A stretch of DNA of 64,000 nucleotides from a bacterium. Its GTDB lineage: Bacteria > SZUA-79 > Acidulodesulfobacterales > Acidulodesulfobacteraceae. The notes under the pieces were generated by a model, which had not been told where the DNA came from, ran no database searches, and worked only from the letters and a program-made list of their open reading frames with translations. Within the stretch, counting starts at the first letter, position 1, and each line of letters starts with the position of its first letter. The stretch is taken from positions 186,001 to 250,000 of the forward strand of contig JAJYYR010000001.1 of the NCBI GenBank assembly GCA_021800805.1, in the 5' to 3' direction. The position numbers and the translations under genes are program-made. Shown in pieces: positions 45,164 through 53,347 of this stretch.

Positions 45164-45397
45164 TTATGCTTTTTTTATCGTAAAGGTAACTTTTTCGCCC
45201 TCTTCCGTTGTTTTAACAAGCTCATTCCCCGTCATTCTGCACCATGCGGGTATGTCTTTCAAAGAGGCGGGGCTGTTTGAAATTAATTCAAATATTTCGC
45301 CGCTGTCGAGCGTGTTAAGCTCATGCTTGATTTTAGGATACAGGGCTGCGCAGGTGAGACAGCCTGTATCGACCACCTTCTTTACATCTAAAGACAT
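45164..45397 (-). CDS. TusA-like sulfur carrier with altered CPxP motif
   Basis: 77 residues. VVDTGCLTCAALYPKIKHELNTLDSGEIFEL aligns with TusA (RGLxCPxPL), but the proline after the cysteine is Ala, so the motif is CLTCAALYP. The C-terminal half has DIPAWCRMTGNEL, the standard second TusA motif. It probably transfers sulfur, the partner being the DsrE-like protein encoded next. First gene of the TetR-controlled unit. Confidence 0.85.
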   Translation of the reverse strand: MSLDVKKVVDTGCLTCAALYPKIKHELNTLDSGEIFELISNSPASLKDIPAWCRMTGNELVKTTEEGEKVTFTIKKA

Positions 45398-45461
45398 AAT
45401 TGCCTCCTCTTGGCTTCAAGGTTTGTTTAAAGTTCCCTCAAAAAGTTACTCCCGGAATTAC

Positions 45462-45479
45462 ATACCAACCGGTTTGTAT
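45462..45479. promoter_or_regulatory. Palindromic operator, probably for the TetR regulator
   Basis: ATACCAACCGGTTTGTAT: 18-base inverted repeat with one mismatched pair. It sits at and just downstream of the -10 box of the minus-strand promoter, covering the predicted transcription start. TetR-family operators commonly have this size and placement. The regulator is inferred from operon context. Confidence 0.75.
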
Positions 45480-45506
45480 CTTATCATCGGCAAAAACTTT
45501 TGTCAA
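45478..45506 (-). promoter_or_regulatory. Sigma70-like promoter of tusA-like/dsrE/tetR
   Basis: On the minus strand, a perfect TTGACA (plus 45501-45506) and TAAGAT (plus 45478-45483) with a 17-base spacer. The downstream end overlaps the palindromic operator. Confidence 0.7.
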
Positions 45507-45611
45507 CATAAAAATATTATATGTTGCAACTTTATTTCAATATTATTTATTATTCGTTTACATTACCGTTTTATAATTATGTATAATAAATTTAGGGGGA
45601 CTTTTTGCTTT

Positions 45612-46286
45612 ATGATAAAAGCCGTAATGATAGAAGACGATAGAGAAATTGCCGAACTTTTAAAGGAATATCTGCGCAAGTTTAATATAGACCTTACAAA
45701 TTTTGAAAATGCGGAAGAAGGTCTTAATGGAATAATAAAGAAAAAAGACGAAGGGTTCGACATTTTAATATTAGACCTCACTCTTCCCGATATGGACGGT
45801 TTGGAAATTTGTAAAACCGTTTCCGAAGCCTGCAACATACCTATAATCATCTCCTCGGCAAGAGGCGACTATTCCGATATAGTTACCGGTCTCGAAATAG
45901 GCGCGGACGACTATGTCGCAAAACCTTATAACCCGCGAGAATTGGTCGCGCGAATAAGATCGCTGATTAGAAGGAAAACCGGACTAAAAAGCGAAACAAA
46001 ACTTTTTGAAATAGACGAAAGTAAAATGATTATTAAAAAAGATGGTAAACCATTAGATTTTACGTCCGCAGAATACGAACTGTTTCTAACTTTATATAAA
46101 AACAGGGGCAGCGTAATTACCCGCGATTTTATACTCGAGAACATTAAAACTATGAGCTATGAAAGCATCGACAGAAGCGTGGACGTTTTGATAGGAAGAA
46201 TAAGAAAGAAAATAGGCGACGACCCTAAGAATCCAATATATATTAAATCTATAAGGGGTTATGGTTATAAATTTTATGAAGATTAA
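45612..46286 (+). CDS. OmpR-family response regulator
   Basis: 224 residues: receiver domain with acidic pocket IEDDRE near residues 7-12, phospho-acceptor Asp in LILDLTLPDMDG (about 55), Lys in VAKPYNPRELVARI, then a winged-helix DNA-binding domain ending KSIRGYGYKF. The start is ATG 45612, giving the canonical receiver N-terminus; the frame is open further upstream, but that extension crosses the minus-strand tusA-like gene and promoter and is not coding. It overlaps the histidine kinase gene. Confidence 0.93.
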   Translation: MIKAVMIEDDREIAELLKEYLRKFNIDLTNFENAEEGLNGIIKKKDEGFDILILDLTLPDMDGLEICKTVSEACNIPIIISSARGDYSDIVTGLEIGADDYVAKPYNPRELVARIRSLIRRKTGLKSETKLFEIDESKMIIKKDGKPLDFTSAEYELFLTLYKNRGSVITRDFILENIKTMSYESIDRSVDVLIGRIRKKIGDDPKNPIYIKSIRGYGYKFYED

Positions 46287-47526
46287 CATCCATTCCATCC
46301 TGTTTAAAATAAATATCGCCTTTTTATTGATTTTTATTATTCTTTTGTCTTCCTATTTTTTTGCGTACGGGATAATTATGCGTGTTGAGACATTTAATTT
46401 TATTAGAAAAACTGTATTGCTGACAAAAAAAAATAAATTGGAAGACGGTAAGTTTTTTGGAATAAACCTGGTAAATAATAAAAAAACCGCCTCGAAAATT
46501 TTAAAAAACGGAAAGCCCTTCTTAAAAAGAAAACCACCGCGTCTTAATTACACTCTCACTTTATTAAAATTTAAAGGAATCGAATATATTTACTTAAAGT
46601 CAAAAACGAAAAAAACCGCCTTTTTATTAGAAAAAAACCCCGAATCCTATGACAGGCAGGAAATTCTAACGGCGGCATGCTTAAGTTTAGTTTTTATTAT
46701 CATTCTTCTTTATATAAGTATATATCGCTCTATACGTCCCCTTAACATGCTCAAGAATAAAATAGAGGAATTTAAAAACGGCGATGTTGACATAAATTTA
46801 GACCCGTATACCGGCAGAAAGGATGAAATCGGTTATGTCGCAAAGGAATTTAAAGAGGCGGCAGACAGCGTAAAAAAAACTCTTAACGCAAGAACTTGGT
46901 TTATTAGAAATATCGCGCATGAATTAAAAACTCCTATTACTAGAGGAAGAATTGCTTTAGAACTGCTAAAAAACGAGGATGAAAGCAAGAAAAAAGTTTT
47001 CACGGATATTTTTACGAGAATGGAAATGCTTATAAACGAATTATTTTCGTCCGAAAAAATTGCGGCGGGAAATAAGGAGCTAAATTTAACACTTTGCAAC
47101 CTCTCAGACGTCATAAACAGGGCGGAAGAGTTTCTATTCGTAAACGACGGCGACAACGATAAAAACATCGAGGTTATAGCAGATGGAGATTATTCCGTTA
47201 ATGCCGATTTTGAACTTTTAAGCATAGCGATAAAAAATTTAATCGACAATGCAATAAAATTCGGCGACGACAAAAAAGTAACCGTAGGCATAAAAAACGG
47301 CTTTTTAAGCTTCATAAACAAAGGAAATAAACCGGCTATCCCCAAGGATTTGATGTTCGAACCCTTTTTAAAGGATGCCGATATAAAGAATAAAGACGGC
47401 TTCGGTCTCGGGCTTTATATAACCAAACAGATACTGGAAAAACACGGATTGAAAATCGAGTATAAATATACGGAAGGTAAAAATATTTTTTCGATAGACT
47501 TGCGCGCTATAATAATAAATAAATAA
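46276..47526 (+). CDS. Sensor histidine kinase
   Basis: About 416 residues: membrane segment near 8-30, a short periplasmic stretch, a second segment near 135-155, HAMP-like SIRPLNMLKNKIEEF, HisKA with RNIAHELKTPITRGRIALELL (phospho-His in AHELK) and an ATPase domain with DNAIKFGD and GFGLGLYITKQIL. The H-box resembles acid-response ArsS-type kinases of Campylobacterota, from memory. The start could also be ATG 46261; I prefer 46276, which overlaps the regulator stop by 11 bases. Confidence 0.92.
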   Translation: MKINIHSILFKINIAFLLIFIILLSSYFFAYGIIMRVETFNFIRKTVLLTKKNKLEDGKFFGINLVNNKKTASKILKNGKPFLKRKPPRLNYTLTLLKFKGIEYIYLKSKTKKTAFLLEKNPESYDRQEILTAACLSLVFIIILLYISIYRSIRPLNMLKNKIEEFKNGDVDINLDPYTGRKDEIGYVAKEFKEAADSVKKTLNARTWFIRNIAHELKTPITRGRIALELLKNEDESKKKVFTDIFTRMEMLINELFSSEKIAAGNKELNLTLCNLSDVINRAEEFLFVNDGDNDKNIEVIADGDYSVNADFELLSIAIKNLIDNAIKFGDDKKVTVGIKNGFLSFINKGNKPAIPKDLMFEPFLKDADIKNKDGFGLGLYITKQILEKHGLKIEYKYTEGKNIFSIDLRAIIINK

Positions 47527-47559
47527 TATTATAATTATATTGATAAGGTCTTAAATTTA

Positions 47560-47601
47560 CGGCGGCTTAAAACATTTAAGAGTTTTATGCCGCCGATTTT
47601 T
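47560..47601. terminator. Strong hairpin terminator between convergent genes
   Basis: CGGCGGCTTAAAAC (47560-47573) pairs with GTTTTATGCCGCCG (47582-47595) with one T-T mismatch, then ATTTTTA. It closes the two-component operon on plus. It can also serve the minus-strand Spy-like gene that ends at 47621, though the A-run on that side is short. Confidence 0.8.
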
Positions 47602-47620
47602 AGTGGCAATAAATAATTAT

Positions 47621-48184
47621 TTATTGCGCTAAGTTTTCTTTCATCATATTGATTTTTCTATTAAGCATCTTTTTCATAAATTCTAAATGTTTTATCCTGC
47701 TCTTTATCCTAATCTTCATCAAATTTACAAATCTGTTTCTCTGGACAGGCGTTAAGATATTGAAAAATTTGGAAAGAAAATCGGCTTTTATCTCCGCTAT
47801 ATTTCTTACTTTATTCGTTAAATCGGAAACAAAAACGGATTTATTAAAAGTTCCGGATTTTAAGGCACCGAACATAGGATTTTTAAAAGTTTTTGCATTT
47901 AACCTAAACGCCTTAAATTCTCTCTTTTTTGCCGCAATAATTTGCCTAACCTGCTTTTTAGTCAAGTGAAGTTTTCTTTTAAGCTTAAAAAGGTTAAACA
48001 TTGCAATTTTCATAAACATTTTACGGCGCATCATAAATTTACGATGAATGAAATTGCGGCGTTGCATCGACATTGCGGAGGCATTATTAGCAGGATAAAT
48101 TCCGGCAAAAATAGATAATGCCGAAAACAACATAAATAAAAATAAAATGTTAAAGTTTTTAACTTTGCTTAAACACTGTTTCAT
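47621..48184 (-). CDS. Spy/CpxP-like basic periplasmic protein
   Basis: 187 residues with a signal peptide (about 10-38, ILFLFMLFSALSIFAGIYPANNASA). The mature part is unusually rich in Lys, Arg, Met and Phe. LHLTKKQVRQIIAAKKREFKAFR and LTPVQRNRFVNLMKIRIKSRIKH resemble the LTxxQ repeats of Spy/CpxP chaperones. Convergent to, and sharing a terminator region with, the two-component system, whose envelope-stress type would fit it as a target (inference). Confidence 0.72.
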   Translation of the reverse strand: MKQCLSKVKNFNILFLFMLFSALSIFAGIYPANNASAMSMQRRNFIHRKFMMRRKMFMKIAMFNLFKLKRKLHLTKKQVRQIIAAKKREFKAFRLNAKTFKNPMFGALKSGTFNKSVFVSDLTNKVRNIAEIKADFLSKFFNILTPVQRNRFVNLMKIRIKSRIKHLEFMKKMLNRKINMMKENLAQ

Positions 48185-48595
48185 GACAGTTCTCCTTTTA
48201 ATTTTGACAGTTTAATTTATTCAACCGTATTTTTGATTTTTTATGTCAAAAATATTTTACGATTACGATAATAGCATTATTTATTAAACTGATTATAAAC
48301 CTTTTGTAAACATATGCCTTCCCTATTTTTATTTTTAAAAAAAACGGGAATTTCTAAGCTACCCGCAATATCTTTGAATAAGTTTTATAATCATTTTTTT
48401 AAAAGTCAGGTAAAAATAAAAAGTTGTTAACAAGGAAAATATAAAGGTAAGTCCCTGCCAGATAGCGGCTGTTTTGATTCATAAGAAATTTAACCGCGGT
48501 AAATAAGCCATATTAATGATTGTCCATTTAAGTCCGCATATCTTTTTATTTTTCTATTTGCATAAAATCGTTTAAATCGTTAAAATATAGCAACG
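48185..48595. other. 411-base intergenic region
   Basis: AT-rich stretch between the divergent Spy-like and MFS genes. It contains no ORF of useful size on either strand. A weak hairpin TTCCC (48319-48323) with GGGAA (48346-48350) surrounds A/T runs. A TTGACA on the minus strand (plus 48244-48249) could be a -35 for the Spy-like gene, but no matching -10 was found. No recognised riboswitch or RNA. Confidence 0.4.
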
Positions 48596-49849
48596 ATGGA
48601 ACAAATAGGAACAAAGATACAAAACCGGACGGAAACGGCAAGCCAGTCACGTTCGGCGGCTACCACCGTCCTGTTAAGCCTGTCGCATTTCTTCTGCCAC
48701 GTTGCAATATTAACCTATCCTGCCATTTTACTTCTTATAAAAAACAGGTTCCATACTAATTATGAAATACTGGGGACGGTTGCAGGCATATATCTTTTTT
48801 TGTTCGGCGCGGGATCGCTGCCGGTAGGTTTTATAGCAGATAAAATAAACAAAAAACATATTCTTAGAATATATCTTGCAGGAATGGCTTTGTTTTCTTT
48901 TGCCGCGGCTATTTCAGGCAATTTTTACATGTTTTCGGGTTCCATTATATTGATGGGGCTAATAGGCAGTATTTACCATCCAGTTGGTTTAAGCATGATG
49001 TCTTTTGTCGGAACGGATAAATTAAAGGCATTTGCAATCCACGGAATTGCGGGGACGCTGGGGGTTGCCGTAAGCGCGGCATTTGCGGGTATTCTCGGAT
49101 ATTTTTTCGGGTATAATTTTCCGTATTTTATTCTCGGAGCCGTGTTTTTAATCCTTTTTGTTCTGTCTTATATTTTAACTATAGGGGGCGAGTCTGCAAA
49201 AGGTTATTTAGAAACGGAAAACGGTAAGGAAGGCATATCCTTAAAAGCCGCTTTTAAGGGTTTCTTTATAGATTTTTTCCATTTAAACTTAATAATTATT
49301 TTTATAGTCGAATTTTTAAACGGTTTCGTTTTTCAGGGGGTTTTTTCATTTTTACCCGCATACGCAGGTCTCGAACTTAAGAATTTTTTATTTTTTCACA
49401 ATCAGGCTGCGGCGGCGGGCGGGTTTTTTGTAACATTTGCATTGATAATCGGGGTGATATTCCAATATAACAGCACAAAGATTACAAAAAATTATAAGCC
49501 TCACCGCGCTTTTTCGGTCTTAGTGCTTATAAGCGGGATTTTTTTGTTGATTTCAGGTTTAACGCACAATTTTATCCTGTTTGCGTCCATACTAGCTTTT
49601 TCCGCATTCAATTTTTCCATAAATCCTATTTCAAATCTTATGATAAGCCAGAATGCGCATCAAAAATACAGGGCGACGGCTTACGGGATTTTTTTCTTTG
49701 CCGGTTTCGGGGTCGGCTCCATTGCCGCGCCTATAGGCGGAATAATTGCGCAGAGGCTTGCGCTTCACTGGATATTCGTTCTATACGGACTTGTCCTTAT
49801 GACTTCGTTCTTAATATCCGTTGCAATAAAGGACGGAAAATTTGATTAG
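48596..49849 (+). CDS. MFS transporter, substrate unknown
   Basis: 417 residues with 12 predicted membrane helices. The first MFS loop is LPVGFIADKINKKHILRIY, and the C-terminal half contains NPISNLMISQNAHQKYRATAYGIFFFAGFGVGSIAAPIGG. Similarity is to the fosmidomycin-resistance/sugar-type MFS branches, but nothing narrows the substrate. The ATG at 48596 has no clear Shine-Dalgarno; the N-terminal 20 residues are polar, so a downstream start is possible. Close to a DUF488 gene. Confidence 0.78.
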   Translation: MEQIGTKIQNRTETASQSRSAATTVLLSLSHFFCHVAILTYPAILLLIKNRFHTNYEILGTVAGIYLFLFGAGSLPVGFIADKINKKHILRIYLAGMALFSFAAAISGNFYMFSGSIILMGLIGSIYHPVGLSMMSFVGTDKLKAFAIHGIAGTLGVAVSAAFAGILGYFFGYNFPYFILGAVFLILFVLSYILTIGGESAKGYLETENGKEGISLKAAFKGFFIDFFHLNLIIIFIVEFLNGFVFQGVFSFLPAYAGLELKNFLFFHNQAAAAGGFFVTFALIIGVIFQYNSTKITKNYKPHRAFSVLVLISGIFLLISGLTHNFILFASILAFSAFNFSINPISNLMISQNAHQKYRATAYGIFFFAGFGVGSIAAPIGGIIAQRLALHWIFVLYGLVLMTSFLISVAIKDGKFD

Positions 49850-49909
49850 ATTATTTTAAAAATGCGATATAATTATATTAAATATACATTATGTTGTTAG
49901 CAAACGAAT

Positions 49910-50248
49910 ATGATAAAACTTAAACGAATTTACGAAAATGCGGAAAAAAGCGACGGCTTCAGGGTGCTGGTCGACAGGTTATGGCCGAGAGGAATCTCGA
50001 AAGAAAAAGCCGCGCTTGATTTATGGTTTAAGGATATTGCTCCTTCAACCGAACTGCGGAAATGGTTCGGACACGACCCCGCAAAATGGGCAGATTTTCA
50101 AAAGAGGTATAAAGGAGAGATAGCGGCTAATAAGGAAATCTTTAGACAGCTTAAAGAAATCGTTCAAAATAACGAAAACGTTACTCTTTTATATGCCGCT
50201 AAAGACAAGGAGCATAATGAAGCCGCAGTCATCAAAAGCTTGTTTTAA
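49910..50248 (+). CDS. DUF488 family protein
   Basis: 112 residues matching the DUF488 family: VLVDRLWPRGISKEKAALDLWFKDIAPSTELRKWFGHDPAKWADFQKRYKGE, then VTLLYAAKDKEHNEAAVIKSLF. Function is not established; many members are small cytosolic proteins of a YeaO type. It stops 7 bases from the convergent antiporter gene. Confidence 0.88.
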   Translation: MIKLKRIYENAEKSDGFRVLVDRLWPRGISKEKAALDLWFKDIAPSTELRKWFGHDPAKWADFQKRYKGEIAANKEIFRQLKEIVQNNENVTLLYAAKDKEHNEAAVIKSLF

Positions 50249-50255
50249 CAAAATT

Positions 50256-51572
50256 TCATTGCTTTCCTATTATTTTTTTATCCTTTCTGATAAAAAAATC
50301 AAAAGATATTGCCTGCACCGTTAAAGAAAATAAAACGATTATAAAAACATAAGCAATTATTTCGTTTCTTAAATGCAGATTTAAAGGCAGGGATAAAGCC
50401 ATAGCTATAGGCAATGCGCCTTTTAACCCCCCGAATACGAGAAATCTTTTATATCGTTTATCTAAACTTAAACTTTCGGAGAAAAATTTAACTTTATTTT
50501 TAATTATGTTAATAATCGGGGAAAGGCAATATATAGCAATAAAACGTGAGACTATCCCGAGCATTATTATAAATAATGATATAAACCAAATATTAATAAT
50601 TTTAAATAAATTTATTTCTATACCTATTATTAGAAACAAAAGAGAGTTTACTATAAAAGTTAAATATTCGATAATTACGGGAAACGTTTCGATGGTTCTG
50701 GCAGATACCCTTTTTTTCTTGAATCCGTAATTAGCAAGGACTATGCCGCTGGTTATTATAGCCATTATAAAGGACATATGAAGATAATACGCCGCGGTTA
50801 ATGAAGCGTATGCGAGTAATAAAGATATCATTATTTCGGTCAAGAAATCGGTTGCAAGATATAATAACAAAGATACCCCGTATCCAAGCAGGATGCCGAC
50901 GATAGAGCCCCCTATGGATTCATATAAAAATTCAAATGTCGAATTTTTTATTATAGGCAAAATATAGTTAAACATAGGAAATATTCCGTTTAAATCCGCT
51001 CTATGCAGATTTAATCCTAAAAAAATTTCAAATAAAACAAGGCTTATCCCGTCGTTAAAAAGGCTTTCCCCTGTTAATAATGTTTCTATATTTTCATTTT
51101 TATCTTCGGTTTCATTTCCTTTGCTTCCGTCATTGCCTGCCTTTTTAGTTATTTTGTTTTTTAACAGCGCAAGTATAGATATCGGGTCGGTAGGAGTTAT
51201 AATTGCTCCAAAAATAAGGGATTGTTTTAACGGAAAATTCAATACCGAATGAAAAATAATCGCGGTAAAAATAGCGGAAATTATAGTTCCGAATATTGAA
51301 AGCATACCTATAGGCAAAATATTAGATATCAAAGGACGCATTTTTATGTTAACTGCCCCTTCAAATATAATAACCGGAAGGAATACATAATATATTAAAG
51401 AAGGAGTAATCTTTAGGTTTGGAAATATTCTAAAAATACCGACAAAAAGCCCTATAATAACCAGCATAGAAGCATAAGGAATTTTAAGGTATCTGGTTAG
51501 AATTCCTCCGGCAGAGGCTATCGAAAGTAAAATTATAGCGGTAATTATTATGTGTTTTCCATCATACAACAT
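50256..51572 (-). CDS. Na+/H+ antiporter, CPA1/NhaP type
   Basis: 438-residue polytopic protein with about 12 helices. Landmarks are LPVIIFEGAVNI, the ion-site region FGAIITPTDPISILALLK (about residues 130-147) and ESLFNDGISLVLF (about 168-180), followed by GGLKGALPIAMALSLPL. A hydrophilic, asparagine- and glutamate-rich loop (about 148-165) is inserted after the ion-site helix. Likely exchanges sodium or potassium for protons. Monocistronic on minus, convergent to DUF488. Confidence 0.88.
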   Translation of the reverse strand: MLYDGKHIIITAIILLSIASAGGILTRYLKIPYASMLVIIGLFVGIFRIFPNLKITPSLIYYVFLPVIIFEGAVNIKMRPLISNILPIGMLSIFGTIISAIFTAIIFHSVLNFPLKQSLIFGAIITPTDPISILALLKNKITKKAGNDGSKGNETEDKNENIETLLTGESLFNDGISLVLFEIFLGLNLHRADLNGIFPMFNYILPIIKNSTFEFLYESIGGSIVGILLGYGVSLLLYLATDFLTEIMISLLLAYASLTAAYYLHMSFIMAIITSGIVLANYGFKKKRVSARTIETFPVIIEYLTFIVNSLLFLIIGIEINLFKIINIWFISLFIIMLGIVSRFIAIYCLSPIINIIKNKVKFFSESLSLDKRYKRFLVFGGLKGALPIAMALSLPLNLHLRNEIIAYVFIIVLFSLTVQAISFDFFIRKDKKIIGKQ

Positions 51573-51714
51573 ATTCTATATATAATATCACAAAATGCAA
51601 TGTTCAACTTGAAATTCACCGCTAATTTTTTTGTTTATATAGTGGTATAATATTAATCAGAGTATTTTAAATAAATTTTCATTAAGATTACAATGTTTTT
51701 ATGGAGGCATAAAA

Positions 51715-52272
51715 ATGGACGTATCAGAGGCAATAGAATCAAGACGAGCATACAGGTCATTGGAAAGAACCGATATAAATGAAAACCTTATAAGAACTCT
51801 TGCCTTACCGGCTTCCTTATCGGCATCTTGTTTTAATCATCAACCTTGGAAGTTTGTTTTTGTTTATGAGGATGCCGTTCTGGAAGAATTAAAAACCGCC
51901 CTTTCCAAAGGCAACGATTGGGCGAAAAACGCATCTATGATAATAGCCGTTTTATCGAAAGCAAACGATGACTGCGTATTGGGTTATAGAAAATATTATC
52001 TTTTCGATACAGGAATGGCAACGGCTTTGCTTATCCTAAAAGCAACAGAACTTGGATACGTTGCCCATCCTATAGCCGGTTATAATCCTGAAATAGCTAA
52101 AAGCATTATAAAGTCTCCGGAAGATATGGAAATAATAACGCTTATAATATTCGGCAAACACAAAGAAGAAATAGACCCTATATTAAGCGAAAAACAAAGA
52201 AACGATGAAATTAAACGACCCGAGCGCAAATCGTTTGACCAATATGCATGCTTTAACAGATACTGTTTGTAG
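51715..52272 (+). CDS. Nitroreductase-family flavoprotein
   Basis: 185 residues: AIESRRAYRSLERTDI at the N-terminus with the FMN-phosphate RR motif, then SCFNHQPWKFVFV and GMATALLILKATELGYVAHPIAGYNPEIAK. Oxidoreductase of unknown substrate. GGAGG ribosome-binding site upstream. A TATAAT at 51646-51651 may be its -10. A short C-terminal tail ends YACFNRYCL. dut follows after 11 bases. Confidence 0.86.
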   Translation: MDVSEAIESRRAYRSLERTDINENLIRTLALPASLSASCFNHQPWKFVFVYEDAVLEELKTALSKGNDWAKNASMIIAVLSKANDDCVLGYRKYYLFDTGMATALLILKATELGYVAHPIAGYNPEIAKSIIKSPEDMEIITLIIFGKHKEEIDPILSEKQRNDEIKRPERKSFDQYACFNRYCL

Positions 52273-52283
52273 CGAGTGATAAT

Positions 52284-52727
52284 GTGGATTTAATGTTTAC
52301 CGAATTCTATTTAAATATAGAACTATTCCATCCGAAAGCCGTTATGCCCAAACGGGCAATTACAGGCGATGCCGGATTAGACTTATTTGTTTGCGAAGAA
52401 ACCGAGCTGCCTCCAGATATTTTAATTTCTGCTCATACCGGCATCAAAATAGAGTTTCCAGCCGGATATGCGGCAATTATTAAAGAAAAGTCGGGATTGG
52501 CTTTAAAAGAAATAGAAATAAAAGCCGGAGTGATAGATCACGAATACAGAGGCGAAGTCATAGTTTTAGCTAGAAATAAATCCAAAGATATTATCTCGTT
52601 ATCACCCGGTCAAAAAATAGCCCAAATGATAGTAGTTCCCGTATGGATAGGAGGACCTAAATTAGTTGAAAAAGTCAATGAAGATACCGATAGGAAAAAC
52701 GGTGGATTCGGGTCGACGGGGGTCTAA
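52284..52727 (+). CDS. dut: dUTP pyrophosphatase
   Basis: Converts dUTP to dUMP, limiting uracil in DNA (note the uracil-DNA glycosylase at 34.5 kb). Five motifs are visible: GDAGLDLF, KEKSGLALK, IDHEYRGEVI, PGQKIAQMIVVP and RKNGGFGSTG. 147 residues, a normal length. GTG start at 52284, or ATG 52293 (MFTEFY). Confidence 0.94.
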   Translation: MDLMFTEFYLNIELFHPKAVMPKRAITGDAGLDLFVCEETELPPDILISAHTGIKIEFPAGYAAIIKEKSGLALKEIEIKAGVIDHEYRGEVIVLARNKSKDIISLSPGQKIAQMIVVPVWIGGPKLVEKVNEDTDRKNGGFGSTGV

Positions 52728-52797
52728 ATTTATACATTTCCTATAAAAATATATTAAAAAAGAAAATCATATAAAGTAATACGAGTTAAAAAAAATG

Positions 52798-52825
52798 TTG
52801 ACAAGCGGTTAAAAATTTTGATAAT
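52798..52825 (+). promoter_or_regulatory. Promoter of the tRNA/tuf operon
   Basis: Perfect TTGACA at 52798-52803, 16-base spacer, GATAAT at 52820-52825 (a TAATAT shifted by two bases is an alternative). It lies 43 bases before the first tRNA. Confidence 0.65.
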
Positions 52826-52868
52826 ATTAAAGTTTCTAAATTGTTGGATGTTGGGAATTTTTTGCCTT

Positions 52869-52943
52869 GCTGGCGTAGCTCAATGGCAGAGCAGCTGATT
52901 TGTAATCAGCAGGTTGCGGGTTCGATTCCCATCGCCAGCTCCA
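52869..52943 (+). tRNA. tRNA-Thr (TGT)
   Basis: Acceptor GCTGGCG with CGCCAGC, anticodon TGT in GATTTGTAATC, TTCGATTC T-loop and encoded CCA (52941-52943). First of four tRNAs before tuf. Confidence 0.97.
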
Positions 52944-52968
52944 AAATATATTGAAAGTTTCCGGTTGA

Positions 52969-53054
52969 GGAGAGGTGCCCGAGCGGCTAAAGGGAACAGA
53001 CTGTAAATCTGTCGGCGCGAGTCTACGAAGGTTCGAATCCTTCCCTCTCCACCA
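52969..53054 (+). tRNA. tRNA-Tyr (GTA)
   Basis: Long variable arm typical of tRNA-Tyr. Acceptor GGAGAGG with CCTCTCC, anticodon GTA in GACTGTAAATC, CCA encoded at 53052-53054. Confidence 0.97.
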
Positions 53055-53130
53055 TCTACAAAGATGGATTAACAACAGTGATTGTATTTTGTTAAATGTT
53101 CGGTTTTTAAATATATTGAATTTTTTAAAT

Positions 53131-53207
53131 GCGGGAATAGCTCAGTTGGCTAGAGCGTCAGCCTTCCAAGCTGAGGGTCGCGGGTTCGAATCCCGTTTCC
53201 CGCTCCA
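53131..53207 (+). tRNA. tRNA-Gly (TCC)
   Basis: Acceptor GCGGGAA with TTCCCGC, anticodon TCC in CCTTCCAAG, T-loop TTCGAAT and encoded CCA. Confidence 0.96.
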
Positions 53208-53224
53208 GATTTTATTGGAAAGAT

Positions 53225-53299
53225 GCCCATGTAGCTCAGTGGTGGAGCACTTCCTTGGTAAGGAAGAGGCCATCGGTTCAATCCCGATCATGGGCTCCA
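53225..53299 (+). tRNA. tRNA-Thr (GGT)
   Basis: Acceptor GCCCATG with CATGGGC, anticodon GGT in CTTGGTAAG, T-loop TTCAATC and encoded CCA. The order Thr-Tyr-Gly-Thr-tuf matches E. coli thrU-tyrU-glyT-thrT-tufB. Confidence 0.97.
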
Positions 53300-53347
53300 A
53301 AAATAAAAATAAAAATGATTAATTTTTCATAGCATAGGAGGAACTAA

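Noticed and set aside
45252..45611. Upstream extension of the response regulator frame
   Set aside because: It crosses the minus-strand tusA-like gene, promoter and operator; the receiver domain begins at ATG 45612.
47649..47969. Plus-strand ORF opposite the Spy-like gene
   Set aside because: It is the antisense shadow of the Lys-rich Spy-like protein, which has a signal peptide and ribosome-binding site (AGGAGA) on minus.
48185..48595. Riboswitch or hidden gene in the 411-base gap
   Set aside because: No conserved motif, no ORF and no convincing promoter pair were found.
52836..53322. ORFs on both strands across the tRNA cluster
   Set aside because: They are translations of the tRNA genes (for example the arginine- and serine-rich repeats), not proteins.
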